A DNA stretch of 5,601 bases from Thermoplasmata archaeon (GCA_013331315.1 DUGQ01000098.1:3796-9396); one strand, 5' to 3'; counted from the stretch's first letter, positions 1 through 5,601 are shown. Made by a program: numbers and translations. Notes: generated by a model from the sequence alone, not told the origin.

Positions 1-1
1 G

Positions 2-502
2 ACCACGGTCATCCGCAACTTCGGTGCCATAGTGGACCAGCTCCGGAGAGAACCGGAGCATGTTTTCGGATATCTGCTGAGAGAGCTCGGGACCGCGGGA
101 ACGCTGGAAGGCACCAGGGTGGTCTTCAAGGGGAAGGTAGGCACCGCGCAGATAGTGGATAGGATAGAGAGCTACGTGGACGAATATGTCCTGTGCTCCG
201 AGTGCAACAGGCCCGACACGAAGATCGTCAAGGACGGGCGCGTGCTAATCCTCACGTGCGAGACTTGTGGGGCGCACAGACCCGTCCACGTCCGCAAGCA
301 GGTCAAGCAGGAGGAGGCGGACGACATCGAGGCCGGGAAGACCTACGATCTCATGATAGAGGATGTGGGCAAGAAGGGTGACGGGATCGCCAGGAAGGGG
401 CGGTTCATCATCTACGTGCCTGGCAGCGCGAAGGGCACCCAGGTCAAGGTCAAGATTGACAAGGTGACAGGGAGCATGGCCTTCGGCACAAGGGTCTCCT
501 GA
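2..502 (+). CDS. eif2b: Translation initiation factor aIF2 subunit beta with C-terminal TRAM domain (5' partial)
   Basis: The beta subunit of archaeal initiation factor 2, part of the heterotrimer that brings initiator Met-tRNA to the small ribosomal subunit. The reading frame is open from base 2, so the start lies outside the window; 166 residues are visible. Upstream of the first possible in-window GTG (32) the frame already reads family sequence (VIRNFGAIVDQLRREPEH), so that GTG is internal. The core alpha/beta domain fills about residues 1-60. The zinc ribbon follows, with Cys pairs at 65/68 (CSEC) and 86/89 (CETC). A short charged linker leads into a TRAM domain at about 111-166 (GKKGDGIARKGRFIIYVPG). 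TRAM is a small RNA-binding beta-barrel; from memory, aIF2-beta proteins of haloarchaea and some other euryarchaea also carry it. The N-terminal part that binds the gamma subunit is missing only because of the window edge. The gene converges on the PhzF gene with 9 bp between stops. Confidence 0.95.
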   Translation, partial: TTVIRNFGAIVDQLRREPEHVFGYLLRELGTAGTLEGTRVVFKGKVGTAQIVDRIESYVDEYVLCSECNRPDTKIVKDGRVLILTCETCGAHRPVHVRKQVKQEEADDIEAGKTYDLMIEDVGKKGDGIARKGRFIIYVPGSAKGTQVKVKIDKVTGSMAFGTRVS

Positions 503-511
503 ACCACGGCG

Positions 512-1411
512 TCACATCTGCAGCTTGCCCCTCAGGGACACGAACGCCGAGCCGCCGACCTCCACCTTTCTGATGGCCGACCCGCGCTTCTCGACCCGCG
601 CTAGAATCTTGGAATGTCTCCCGAGCCAGGTCCCCTGCTCGACAACCATATGCTCCAGCCGCTCGCGAGGCACGAACTCTCTCTGGGCGAGATACGCGCA
701 GAGCGCGCCCGCGGGCATGGCCGAGGCGGGATCCTCGTGGTAATCGGGCGTGACAGCGAAACACCTCGCGTGCAACGTGGAGTCCCTGTCCACGACGTTC
801 CAGGTGTAGACATAGACCGCGTTGACCTCGTGCTCCTTCGCGAGCTCGAATATCTCGTCCTCCTTCGGCTGGAGACGCTCGACCGTCTCGAGCGAGCGTA
901 TCGGCACGAGCAGGCAGGGGATGCCCGTCGACGCCCTGCAGATAGGGAACTCCTCGTGGAACATCTTATCCGCGCCTATGCCGAGGGCGCTCGCGACCTC
1001 GGTCACGTCCTCGACCTCCGCGAACAACGGCTTGCGCTGGGTCATCCAGATGACGTTCCTGCCGTCCCCTGTCTTCTCGACGTGGAACGGCAGCACGCCG
1101 ATCATCGTCTCGAGCCTTCGCCGGCCCCCAGGGGAGCTGCCGAAGGCGTCATCCTCCGCGAGGGCCGACAACGCGCCTATCGTCGAGTGGCCGCAGATCG
1201 GCTCCTCCGACACGGGCGTGAAGTACCGCAGCTTGACATCGGCCTTCTTGGACCGCAGAACGAACGTCGTCGACCGGAGAGCCATCTCCACCGCGACCCT
1301 CTGCATCTGCATCTCGTCCAGTTCGTCCGCCCCGAGGACGACCCCGGCAGGATTCCCAGCCAACGGCTCGTTGGTGAAGACGTCGACCTTCATCACGTCT
1401 AGCTCGAGCAC
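512..1411 (-). CDS. PhzF-family isomerase/epimerase-like protein with altered active site
   Basis: A PhzF-fold protein (two-lobed, related to diaminopimelate epimerase). Family members do acid-base isomerisation of small molecules; PhzF itself acts in phenazine synthesis, but nothing here suggests phenazines. With a GTG start at 1411 it has 299 residues, normal for the family. Landmarks are VDVFTNEPLAGNPAGVV (9-25), RYFTPVSEEPICGHST (62-77), STGIPCLLVPI (161-171), FAVTPDYHEDPAS (218-230) and EQGTWLGRHS (259-268). The family motif EMNLSETxFV reads EMALRSTTFV here (42-51), so the usual catalytic Glu is Ser47. GTG 1411 was chosen because it gives the usual short N-terminal strand (LELDVMKVDVF) and lies about 28 bp from a TATA-like element, which fits a leaderless mRNA. 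ATG 1393 is the alternative (293 residues). The frame stays open up to 1585, but that part runs into the divergent protease gene and shows no family similarity. The substrate is unknown. Confidence 0.9.
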   Translation of the reverse strand: MLELDVMKVDVFTNEPLAGNPAGVVLGADELDEMQMQRVAVEMALRSTTFVLRSKKADVKLRYFTPVSEEPICGHSTIGALSALAEDDAFGSSPGGRRRLETMIGVLPFHVEKTGDGRNVIWMTQRKPLFAEVEDVTEVASALGIGADKMFHEEFPICRASTGIPCLLVPIRSLETVERLQPKEDEIFELAKEHEVNAVYVYTWNVVDRDSTLHARCFAVTPDYHEDPASAMPAGALCAYLAQREFVPRERLEHMVVEQGTWLGRHSKILARVEKRGSAIRKVEVGGSAFVSLRGKLQM

Positions 1412-1434
1412 GCTGACTAGACCCGTGTCGCAGG

Positions 1435-1443
1435 TATTATATG
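1435..1443 (-). promoter_or_regulatory. TATA-like promoter of the PhzF gene
   Basis: Read on the minus strand, CATATAATA follows an A-rich run (GGAAAAA), resembling an archaeal TATA box preceded by a BRE. Its centre is about 28 bp from the GTG at 1411, so transcription would begin at or next to the start codon, giving a leaderless or near-leaderless mRNA. No Shine-Dalgarno sequence precedes either candidate start. This is a pattern match only. Confidence 0.5.
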
Positions 1444-1470
1444 TTTTTCCGCTGGCAACCACTGCGCAAA

Positions 1471-1480
1471 CTATTTCTAA
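1471..1480 (+). promoter_or_regulatory. Weak TATA-like element of the presenilin-type protease gene
   Basis: CTATTTCTAA lies about 27 bp upstream of the ATG at 1503, the spacing expected for a leaderless archaeal transcript. No GGAGGTGAT-like ribosome binding site is present before that ATG, which agrees with leaderless initiation. The match to the TATA consensus is poor. The stretch from 1412 to 1502 is the shared divergent promoter region for this gene and the PhzF gene. Confidence 0.35.
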
Positions 1481-1502
1481 AGCGCTTCTGAATAGCGGGC
1501 TG

Positions 1503-2441
1503 ATGCATTCTTCCACCAGGGCGGTCGTGGTGATGGCGCTCCTGTTCATCGTAGCGCAGCTCGGAGCGATGCTGATGGTGAGCACGGTCCTGGGGGAGGA
1601 GTACCAGGCCTTCGAGGACCCGAACGACCCGATGATACCGATATACTACATCGCCGCGATCATCGTGTTCACGCTGGCAGTCCTGTACATCATCAAGAAG
1701 AAGAGGGAGAGCCTGGTCAGGATAATCTTCCTCGGCGCCGTGGCCTACACCATGTTCCTGGTGCTGTGGCTCGTGCTCGCCGAGCTCTCGGCCGGACTCG
1801 ATGACGGGACGATATCGTTCTTCGCTGCGATCGCGTTGACCGGGCTGCTAACGTACTTCCTCGTCAAGAAGCCGGAGTGGTACGTGGTCGACGCGACCGG
1901 GCTGCTCGTCGCCATCGGCGTAATAGGCATACTCGGCATCTCGCTCCAGATACTGCCAGTCATGATACTGCTGATAGTCCTCGCGGTGTACGACGCGATA
2001 TCGGTCTACGGCACGAAGCACATGGTCGCGTTGGCGGACGGCGTCACGCAGATGAAGCTCCCGATACTGCTCGTGATACCGAAGAAGCTGAGCTACTCCT
2101 ACCTCGAGCAGAAGCCGCTAAGGGAGGAGATCAAGGAGAAGAAGGAGAGGGACGCGATGTTCATGGGCCTCGGTGACGTCATCATACCCGGTGTCCTCAT
2201 CGCCTCGGCGTTCTACTGCCTCGCGGACGACAAGGTCGCCGGGCTGCCAGGAAACCTGCTGGTGGCAGTGGGGGCAATGGCCGGCGCGCTCATCGGCTTC
2301 GGCCTGTTGATGAGGTACGTGCTCAAGGGGAACCCGCAGGCCGGGCTCCCACTGCTCAACGGTGGAGTGATAGCGGGGTACGTCGTCGCTTATCTGCTCG
2401 TGTTCGGCGACGCGTCCCTCGGAATGACGATCCCATGGTGA
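1503..2441 (+). CDS. Presenilin/signal peptide peptidase-like intramembrane aspartyl protease
   Basis: A 312-residue integral membrane protein with about nine hydrophobic segments (near 8-30, 45-64, 71-95, 103-121, 127-147, 149-170, 219-240, 247-273 and 281-301), the layout of the presenilin/SPP family. The two catalytic aspartates are visible: Asp164 in the YD motif (AVYDAISVYGTKH) and Asp225 in the GxGD motif (FMGLGDVIIPG). A charged loop of about 48 residues separates them (KKLSYSYLEQKPLREEIKEKK). The third signature, PAL in eukaryotic presenilins, reads AGLP at 280-283 (QAGLPLLNGG), a form I associate with the archaeal PSH branch. Such enzymes cleave transmembrane helices within the lipid bilayer; the substrate here is unknown. 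ATG 1503 places a short basic tail before the first helix. It has no Shine-Dalgarno and a weak TATA-like box at leaderless distance. The stop is 5 bp before the favoured start of the phosphoesterase gene, suggesting co-transcription. Confidence 0.92.
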   Translation: MHSSTRAVVVMALLFIVAQLGAMLMVSTVLGEEYQAFEDPNDPMIPIYYIAAIIVFTLAVLYIIKKKRESLVRIIFLGAVAYTMFLVLWLVLAELSAGLDDGTISFFAAIALTGLLTYFLVKKPEWYVVDATGLLVAIGVIGILGISLQILPVMILLIVLAVYDAISVYGTKHMVALADGVTQMKLPILLVIPKKLSYSYLEQKPLREEIKEKKERDAMFMGLGDVIIPGVLIASAFYCLADDKVAGLPGNLLVAVGAMAGALIGFGLLMRYVLKGNPQAGLPLLNGGVIAGYVVAYLLVFGDASLGMTIPW

Positions 2442-2442
2442 T
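2437..2442 (+). promoter_or_regulatory. Ribosome binding site GGTGAT deciding the phosphoesterase start
   Basis: GGTGAT matches the archaeal anti-Shine-Dalgarno end of 16S rRNA (AUCACCUCC) and lies 4 nt before the ATG at 2447. It contains the stop codon of the protease gene, so translation of the two genes may be coupled. The alternative ATG at 2435 has no such element upstream. The spacing is somewhat short, so the choice is tentative. Confidence 0.45.
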
Positions 2443-2446
2443 ACGG

Positions 2447-3088
2447 ATGAAAGAGGCGAACCTGCTCGTCTGCTCTGACATGCACGGGTCCGATAGAGCC
2501 ATCGAAGTACTGAAGAACGCTGTTGAAGACGACCCGTTCGACGCCGTCGTCATATGCGGGGACTTCACGACCAACGGCTCACCCAGATACGTCGCGGAGG
2601 TGCTGCACTCCGTCCGGGTCCCGATCTTCGGAGTCCCGGGCAACTGCGACACGAAGGCCGTGGTCGACGCGCTGGACAGGGCGGGAGCGAGCGTGCACGG
2701 AAAGCGAGTGGAGATCGAAGGGCTTCGACTCTTCGGGTTTGGGGGTGCGCCTCCGTCACCCTATGGGATGCCCTTCGAGATTGACGAGAACGCGATGGCG
2801 AAGGGGTTGCGAGAGGTCGGAATCCCGCGCGGCGTCATGGTGACCCACACACCTGCGTTCGGCATGAACGACCTGTCCAAGGCTGGACATCACATGGGCT
2901 CCAAGGCGATCCTGGAGGTGGCCAAGGAGCTGAGGCCGAGGCTGGCGCTCTCAGGGCACGTGCACGAGGCGCGAGGAGAGGCCGTCTCCTCCGGAACGCT
3001 ATTCGTCAACCCGGGACCCGCCAAAGAAGGATGCTTCGCGAAGGTGCGCCTGGGGCAGAGTGCGACCGTGAGCATGTGCAGAATCTGA
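2447..3088 (+). CDS. Icc/YfcE-type metallophosphoesterase
   Basis: A 213-residue calcineurin-like phosphoesterase, close to a minimal single-domain member. The dimetal ligands appear in the usual order: Asp11 and His13 (SDMHG), Asp39 (CGDF), Asn66 (GNCD), His134 (VTHTP), then His171 and His173 (SGHVHEARG). The NPGP turn at 188-191 before the last strand is typical of Icc-related archaeal proteins, and GNCD in place of GNHD is common in the YfcE/MJ0936 subgroup. Members hydrolyse phosphodiesters or phosphomonoesters with Mn or similar metals; the natural substrate cannot be read from sequence. There is no signal peptide, so it is cytoplasmic. ATG 2447 was preferred because GGTGAT precedes it and the conserved beta strand begins right after it; ATG 2435, in the same frame, would add four residues (MVIR) and overlap the protease gene by 7 bp. 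It is probably co-transcribed with that gene. Confidence 0.92.
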   Translation: MKEANLLVCSDMHGSDRAIEVLKNAVEDDPFDAVVICGDFTTNGSPRYVAEVLHSVRVPIFGVPGNCDTKAVVDALDRAGASVHGKRVEIEGLRLFGFGGAPPSPYGMPFEIDENAMAKGLREVGIPRGVMVTHTPAFGMNDLSKAGHHMGSKAILEVAKELRPRLALSGHVHEARGEAVSSGTLFVNPGPAKEGCFAKVRLGQSATVSMCRI

Positions 3089-3177
3089 CTTGCCTCGTCG
3101 AGTCGGCCTCCTTGTCGACCGGAATACCCACCAAAGGCATACATAGAGCGCAAATCATTCGGTGATGGGGGATTTGT

Positions 3178-3603
3178 GTGAAGTGTCAGAGTTGTGGGGC
3201 GGACAATCCAGATTACTCCTTCTACTGTGGGACTTGCGCAGAGGAGTTGCGCAGGCAGGATCGACCAGCGGAGACTGAACCGACAAGAGCCATCCCTGAA
3301 CCGGACGTTGAGCATGGGGAATCGACCAACACCAGAGTTAACGTAGACCTGGGCCGAGCAGAGGACGCGCTGGTGGCGATTGCGATTAACGTTCGAAGGC
3401 TGTTCCTCGTGGTCCTGTTGAGCATATTCCTGCTAGTTTTCACAAGTATATCATCCAGCATGATTACACTGCTCGTCCTGAACGATGAGTACTCGATTCA
3501 CAGCGTTGGCACGTTCATGTCCGTGACTATGGTCATTGCCTTGATCGTCGTTATCGCGGGCATCGTGTACATCATCTCGAGGAAGCGGCTGACCTCGTTG
3601 TAG
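3178..3603 (+). CDS. Small zinc-ribbon protein with two transmembrane segments, function unknown
   Basis: A 141-residue protein I cannot assign to a named function. The N-terminus is a zinc ribbon of the short archaeal type: Cys3, Cys6, Cys17 and Cys20 (MKCQSCG...YCGTC). A polar, acidic linker follows (about 21-60), then two hydrophobic helices near 74-101 and 110-133, separated by a brief loop (NDEYSIHS), and a basic tail (SRKRLTSL). The charge pattern suggests the zinc ribbon and the C-terminal tail both face the cytoplasm. The start is GTG 3178, the last possible start before the first Cys pair; GGTGAT at 3161-3166 could serve as ribosome binding site, though 11 nt away. A weak TATA-like CATACATA lies at 3138-3145. 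Codon use appears to contain more A/T-ending codons (AAT, GAT, ATT, GTT, AGA) than the neighbours. The zinc ribbon supports a real gene; membrane anchoring is an inference from hydrophobicity. Confidence 0.75.
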   Translation: MKCQSCGADNPDYSFYCGTCAEELRRQDRPAETEPTRAIPEPDVEHGESTNTRVNVDLGRAEDALVAIAINVRRLFLVVLLSIFLLVFTSISSSMITLLVLNDEYSIHSVGTFMSVTMVIALIVVIAGIVYIISRKRLTSL

Positions 3604-3642
3604 CAGGCATGTGAGCCCCGAGTGCGTGCCGTCAGGGCCAGA

Positions 3643-3667
3643 GGGCCGCAGCATGAAGCTGCGGCTC
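3643..3667 (+). terminator. Strong hairpin between the zinc-ribbon gene and rps8e
   Basis: GCCGCAGC (3645-3652) and GCTGCGGC (3658-3665) form a perfect 8-bp stem with an ATGAA loop. A G-U and a G-C pair (3644/3666 and 3643/3667) can extend it. An A/T-rich stretch with TTTT (3674-3677) follows a few bases later. It starts 39 bp after the zinc-ribbon stop, so it may end that transcript. It lies upstream of the presumed rps8e TATA box, so it is not part of the rps8e leader; an operator role is the other possibility. Confidence 0.5.
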
Positions 3668-3673
3668 AAAACA

Positions 3674-3681
3674 TTTTAATA
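3674..3681 (+). promoter_or_regulatory. TATA box of rps8e
   Basis: TTTTAATA preceded by CTCAAAACA resembles an archaeal TATA box with an upstream BRE. The centre is about 37 bp from the ATG at 3715, which predicts a transcript start near 3703. The predicted leader of about 12 nt would include the GAGG ribosome binding site at 3705-3708, 6 nt before the ATG. Confidence 0.6.
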
Positions 3682-3714
3682 CCCCTCCCTCTTTCACATC
3701 CTCCGAGGCAGTAG

Positions 3715-4104
3715 ATGGCTATTTGGCAGGGCAGACCGAAGAGGAAGCCAACGGGCGGCAGGATCAGGCTCTCCCGCAAGAAGAGGAAGTTCGAGATAGG
3801 CAGGGAGAAGCAGTTCACGCGCCTCGGCGACCGCAAGGTCAAGATGTACAGGACCAAGGGCGCCAACCAGAAGGCGCGCATACTGCTGGCCAACGCTGCC
3901 AACGTCGTCGACCCGAAGACCAAGGCCGTCAAGAGGGTCAAGATCCTCACGGTGAAGACAAACCCGTCCAACCCGAACTACGTCCAGCGCAACATCATGA
4001 CGAAGGGTGCGACCGTCATGACCGAGCTGGGCGAGGCCGTCATAACCTCCAGGTGCGGCCAGGACGGGGTCGTCAACGCCACGCTGATCCAGAAGGAGCA
4101 GTAG
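3715..4104 (+). CDS. rps8e: 30S ribosomal protein S8e
   Basis: Ribosomal protein S8e (eS8), a small-subunit rRNA-binding protein found in Archaea and Eukarya and absent from Bacteria. The product has 129 residues, the normal archaeal length. The N-terminus is diagnostic: MAIWQGRPKRKPTGGR, followed by the basic block LSRKKRKFEIGREKQFT (19-35). The middle carries KGANQKARILLANAANVVDP (48-67), and the C-terminal part contains NPNYVQRNIMTKGATV (86-101). The basic composition suits an rRNA-binding protein. ATG 3715 is supported by GAGG at 3705-3708 and by the conserved N-terminus. It appears to be transcribed alone from its own TATA box; a hairpin follows the stop, and the next gene is convergent. 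Confidence 0.97.
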   Translation: MAIWQGRPKRKPTGGRIRLSRKKRKFEIGREKQFTRLGDRKVKMYRTKGANQKARILLANAANVVDPKTKAVKRVKILTVKTNPSNPNYVQRNIMTKGATVMTELGEAVITSRCGQDGVVNATLIQKEQ

Positions 4105-4114
4105 AGGACGACGC

Positions 4115-4140
4115 GGCCCGCGGAGCGAGCGGGCCTTTCT
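4115..4140 (+). terminator. Hairpin terminator after rps8e
   Basis: GGCCCGC (4115-4121) pairs perfectly with GCGGGCC (4129-4135) across a 7-nt loop (GGAGCGA) and is followed by TTTCT. It lies 10 bp past the rps8e stop and 42 bp past the convergent tldE stop. The T-rich side faces downstream of rps8e, so it most likely serves that gene. Archaeal terminators often depend on the T tract alone, so the role of the stem is uncertain. Confidence 0.5.
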
Positions 4141-4177
4141 GCGACATGATCTTCCGACACAGCGAACGCTGCGGCCT

Positions 4178-5521
4178 TCACGACGAGCGCGTTATCCTTA
4201 TCTTCTTCGCCCTCGCGGCGGGGAGCGTGGCGGGTCCCGCCTCGTCCCACCAGAAGATCTCCTCTGGCTTCTTTGAGACCGCGTCCATGCTCCTCCAGAC
4301 CCTGAGCATGTTGTCGCTCACCCGAATGTTCTTCACAGAGCCGGCGATCTCCCCGTCCTTGATCAGGAGTATGGCGTCCCGGGGTATGGTCGAGAAGTCG
4401 CCCGTGGAGTAGTTCTGGAAGCGCGTGTACCACGTGTTGTTGAGATAGAGCCCGTACCTCGTGTTCTCTATCATCTCGTCGACCTTCCAGTCACCCGGCT
4501 TGAGCGTCGGGTGGAACAGCACGGGCTCGTTCGGCGTGGTGAACTGCGTAGCCACGACCGGGCCGGCGTTGCCCGTAGACCTCGTCTTGAAGCGCTTCGC
4601 GGTCGACGTGTTGTGTAAGTACGTCCTGAGCACGCCGTCCTTGATTATCACGTTCCTCCTCGTCGGCATCCCCTCGTGGTCGAAGGACCGCCGCGTCATC
4701 GAGCTCATCGAAGGGTCGTCCACGACCGTCACCTCGCCCGACGCGACGCCCTTGCCGATCTTCTTCGCGTACATCGACATTCCGAGCTCGACGGCCAACG
4801 CGCTGACCATGCCGACGGAGTGGACGAGCATGCTCCCCATCATGAGCGGCTCCATGACAAGGTCCATCTTGCCCTCCTCGCCCTGGACGGGGTCCTTCGC
4901 CTTCACTGCGAGGTCCGCCGCCCTGGCGCCGACATCGGCCGCCTTCATCCTGGTGAGCGTGGGCGTCACGCAGACCGCCTGGCCAGAAGCCTCTGGCTGA
5001 GTGAACGCCCTGACCGAGAGGTCCATCGAGGCGTTGGCGTCCTCCGCCAGCGCACCCCTTGACGAGGCGATACCCCAGTTGGCCTTGCGGACGAACAGCG
5101 TTCCACCCACGTCGATTGCGCCGAGCGCGAGAGCGGATCCGATCGCCTCGTGCGCGTACCTCGCGGGGTTCTTGAGCGAGAGCAGCTTCGGATCGACCCT
5201 CCCGCGTTTGTACTTGAACTTGCCAGAGGCGATGCCTTTGTAGCCCTCGTTGACCGGAGTCATCTTCGCCATCCGAACGAGTTCCCTGACGGCGCTCCTG
5301 GCACCCTTCAGGTCCTTGACATCGGAGGACATGGTTCTACCGTCGACAGCGACGAACACGTGCGCGTGCACAACGCGCCAGAAGTTGGAGGTGTCGACCA
5401 TGGAATTGGAGAATCGAATCTGATCCGTCGACTCGTCTATGACCTGGGCGATGACGTCATCCGCCCCCGTGTCCAGCGCCGTTTGGACAAGACTCTCGGC
5501 AGTCTCCTTGAGCCGGGTCAT
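4178..5521 (-). CDS. tldE: TldE/PmbA-type subunit of the TldD-TldE metalloprotease
   Basis: A 447-residue member of the TldD/PmbA (modulator of gyrase) family, of typical length. In E. coli, TldD and TldE form a heterodimeric zinc protease that degrades unfolded peptides, matures microcin B17 and degrades the CcdA antitoxin. TldD carries the HExxxH metal site; this protein has none. The corresponding region reads MLVHSVGMVSALAVE (231-245), so it is assigned to the non-catalytic TldE side. Family landmarks are SFDHEGMPTRRNVIIKDGVL (279-298), YLHNTSTAKRF (301-311) and YSTGDFSTIPRDAILLIKDG (371-390). No signal peptide or membrane segment is seen, so it is cytoplasmic. The ATG at 5521 overlaps the upstream tldD stop (ATGA) and is preceded by GGAGGTG with an 8-nt gap. 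This fits a translationally coupled pair. The cellular substrate in archaea is unknown. Confidence 0.92.
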   Translation of the reverse strand: MTRLKETAESLVQTALDTGADDVIAQVIDESTDQIRFSNSMVDTSNFWRVVHAHVFVAVDGRTMSSDVKDLKGARSAVRELVRMAKMTPVNEGYKGIASGKFKYKRGRVDPKLLSLKNPARYAHEAIGSALALGAIDVGGTLFVRKANWGIASSRGALAEDANASMDLSVRAFTQPEASGQAVCVTPTLTRMKAADVGARAADLAVKAKDPVQGEEGKMDLVMEPLMMGSMLVHSVGMVSALAVELGMSMYAKKIGKGVASGEVTVVDDPSMSSMTRRSFDHEGMPTRRNVIIKDGVLRTYLHNTSTAKRFKTRSTGNAGPVVATQFTTPNEPVLFHPTLKPGDWKVDEMIENTRYGLYLNNTWYTRFQNYSTGDFSTIPRDAILLIKDGEIAGSVKNIRVSDNMLRVWRSMDAVSKKPEEIFWWDEAGPATLPAARAKKIRITRSS

Positions 5522-5601
5522 TTCAGGTACACCTCCCTCAGGCGGAGCATGGGCCCACCCGCGTCGACCTCCATGCCCTGCATCGGGTCGCCCTTGCCGC
5601 A
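5518..5601 (-). CDS. tldD: TldD metalloprotease subunit, C-terminal end only (5' partial)
   Basis: The last 27 residues and the stop of a gene running off the window edge: CGKGDPMQGMEVDAGGPMLR, then LREVYLK. The CGKG motif followed by a Gly-rich GGP and a final beta strand matches the C-terminus of TldD-family proteins. The immediately following gene is the non-catalytic TldE partner. The stop (5520-5518) overlaps the tldE start by four bases. The HExxxH zinc motif that would prove TldD identity lies outside the window, so the assignment rests on the C-terminal motif and the neighbour. Confidence 0.8.
   Translation of the reverse strand, partial: CGKGDPMQGMEVDAGGPMLRLREVYLK
5530..5536 (-). 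promoter_or_regulatory. Shine-Dalgarno site for tldE inside the tldD end
   Basis: On the minus strand GGAGGTG is a seven-base match to the archaeal 16S rRNA tail, 8 nt before the tldE ATG. It is the best ribosome binding site in the window. It lies within the tldD coding end, so tldE can be loaded independently as well as by coupling through the ATGA overlap. Confidence 0.75.

Noticed and set aside
614..1402. A plus-strand open frame of 262 codons opposite PhzF
   Set aside because: Arg-, His- and Glu-rich translation without motifs; it is the antisense shadow of a gene with clear family motifs.
822..1502. A long open frame on the plus strand running in frame into the presenilin-type protease, which would make a fusion of about 539 residues
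   Set aside because: The 681 bases upstream of ATG 1503 are antisense to the well-supported PhzF gene and encode no recognisable domain; GC-rich DNA leaves such frames open by chance.
1412..1585. N-terminal extension of the PhzF protein up to an ATG at 1585
   Set aside because: The extension overlaps the divergent protease gene and both promoter-like elements, and does not resemble PhzF N-termini.
3089..3177. Possible small RNA or terminator in the gap after the phosphoesterase (GTCGA...TCGAC inverted repeat)
   Set aside because: The stem is only 5 bp with a large loop and has no T tract; chance is the simplest explanation.
3723..4412. A 229-codon frame overlapping rps8e and the end of tldE
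   Set aside because: It overlaps two confirmed genes in another frame, and its low-complexity Gln/Arg/Gly-rich sequence is typical of a shifted frame.
4461..5000. A 179-codon plus-strand frame opposite tldE
   Set aside because: It is antisense to conserved TldE motifs and has no ribosome binding site, domain or promoter of its own.

Overview
The window looks like ordinary, GC-rich archaeal chromosome. The archaeal/eukaryotic-type proteins aIF2-beta and ribosomal protein S8e, archaeal TATA-like promoters and GGAGGTG/GGTGAT ribosome binding sites all point to Archaea. The S8e sequence, the TRAM domain fused to aIF2-beta and two apparently leaderless promoters suggest a euryarchaeal lineage, possibly Thermoplasmatota, but the lineage is an inference and not shown directly.

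Layout: the 3' part of aIF2-beta (+) ends 9 bp from the convergent end of a PhzF-family gene (-). About 90 bp beyond the PhzF start, a presenilin-type intramembrane aspartyl protease gene begins on the + strand, divergently transcribed. It is followed almost without a gap by an Icc/YfcE-type metallophosphoesterase, so these two probably form an operon. Next come a small zinc-ribbon protein with two membrane segments, a hairpin, and a promoter driving rps8e (+). A second hairpin lies between rps8e and the convergent tldD-tldE pair (-). The tldE-like gene is complete; only the last 27 codons of tldD are in the window, and the two genes overlap by ATGA.

Functionally the region mixes translation (aIF2-beta, S8e), proteolysis (presenilin homologue, TldD/TldE) and two enzymes of unknown substrate (PhzF family, phosphoesterase). 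I see no mobile element, CRISPR array, tRNA, rRNA or phage gene, and no clear evidence of an undescribed multi-gene system. The most notable points are a PhzF homologue with Ser where the family has its catalytic Glu, a presenilin-phosphoesterase gene pair, and an unrecognised zinc-ribbon membrane protein whose codon use looks less GC-rich than its neighbours'.
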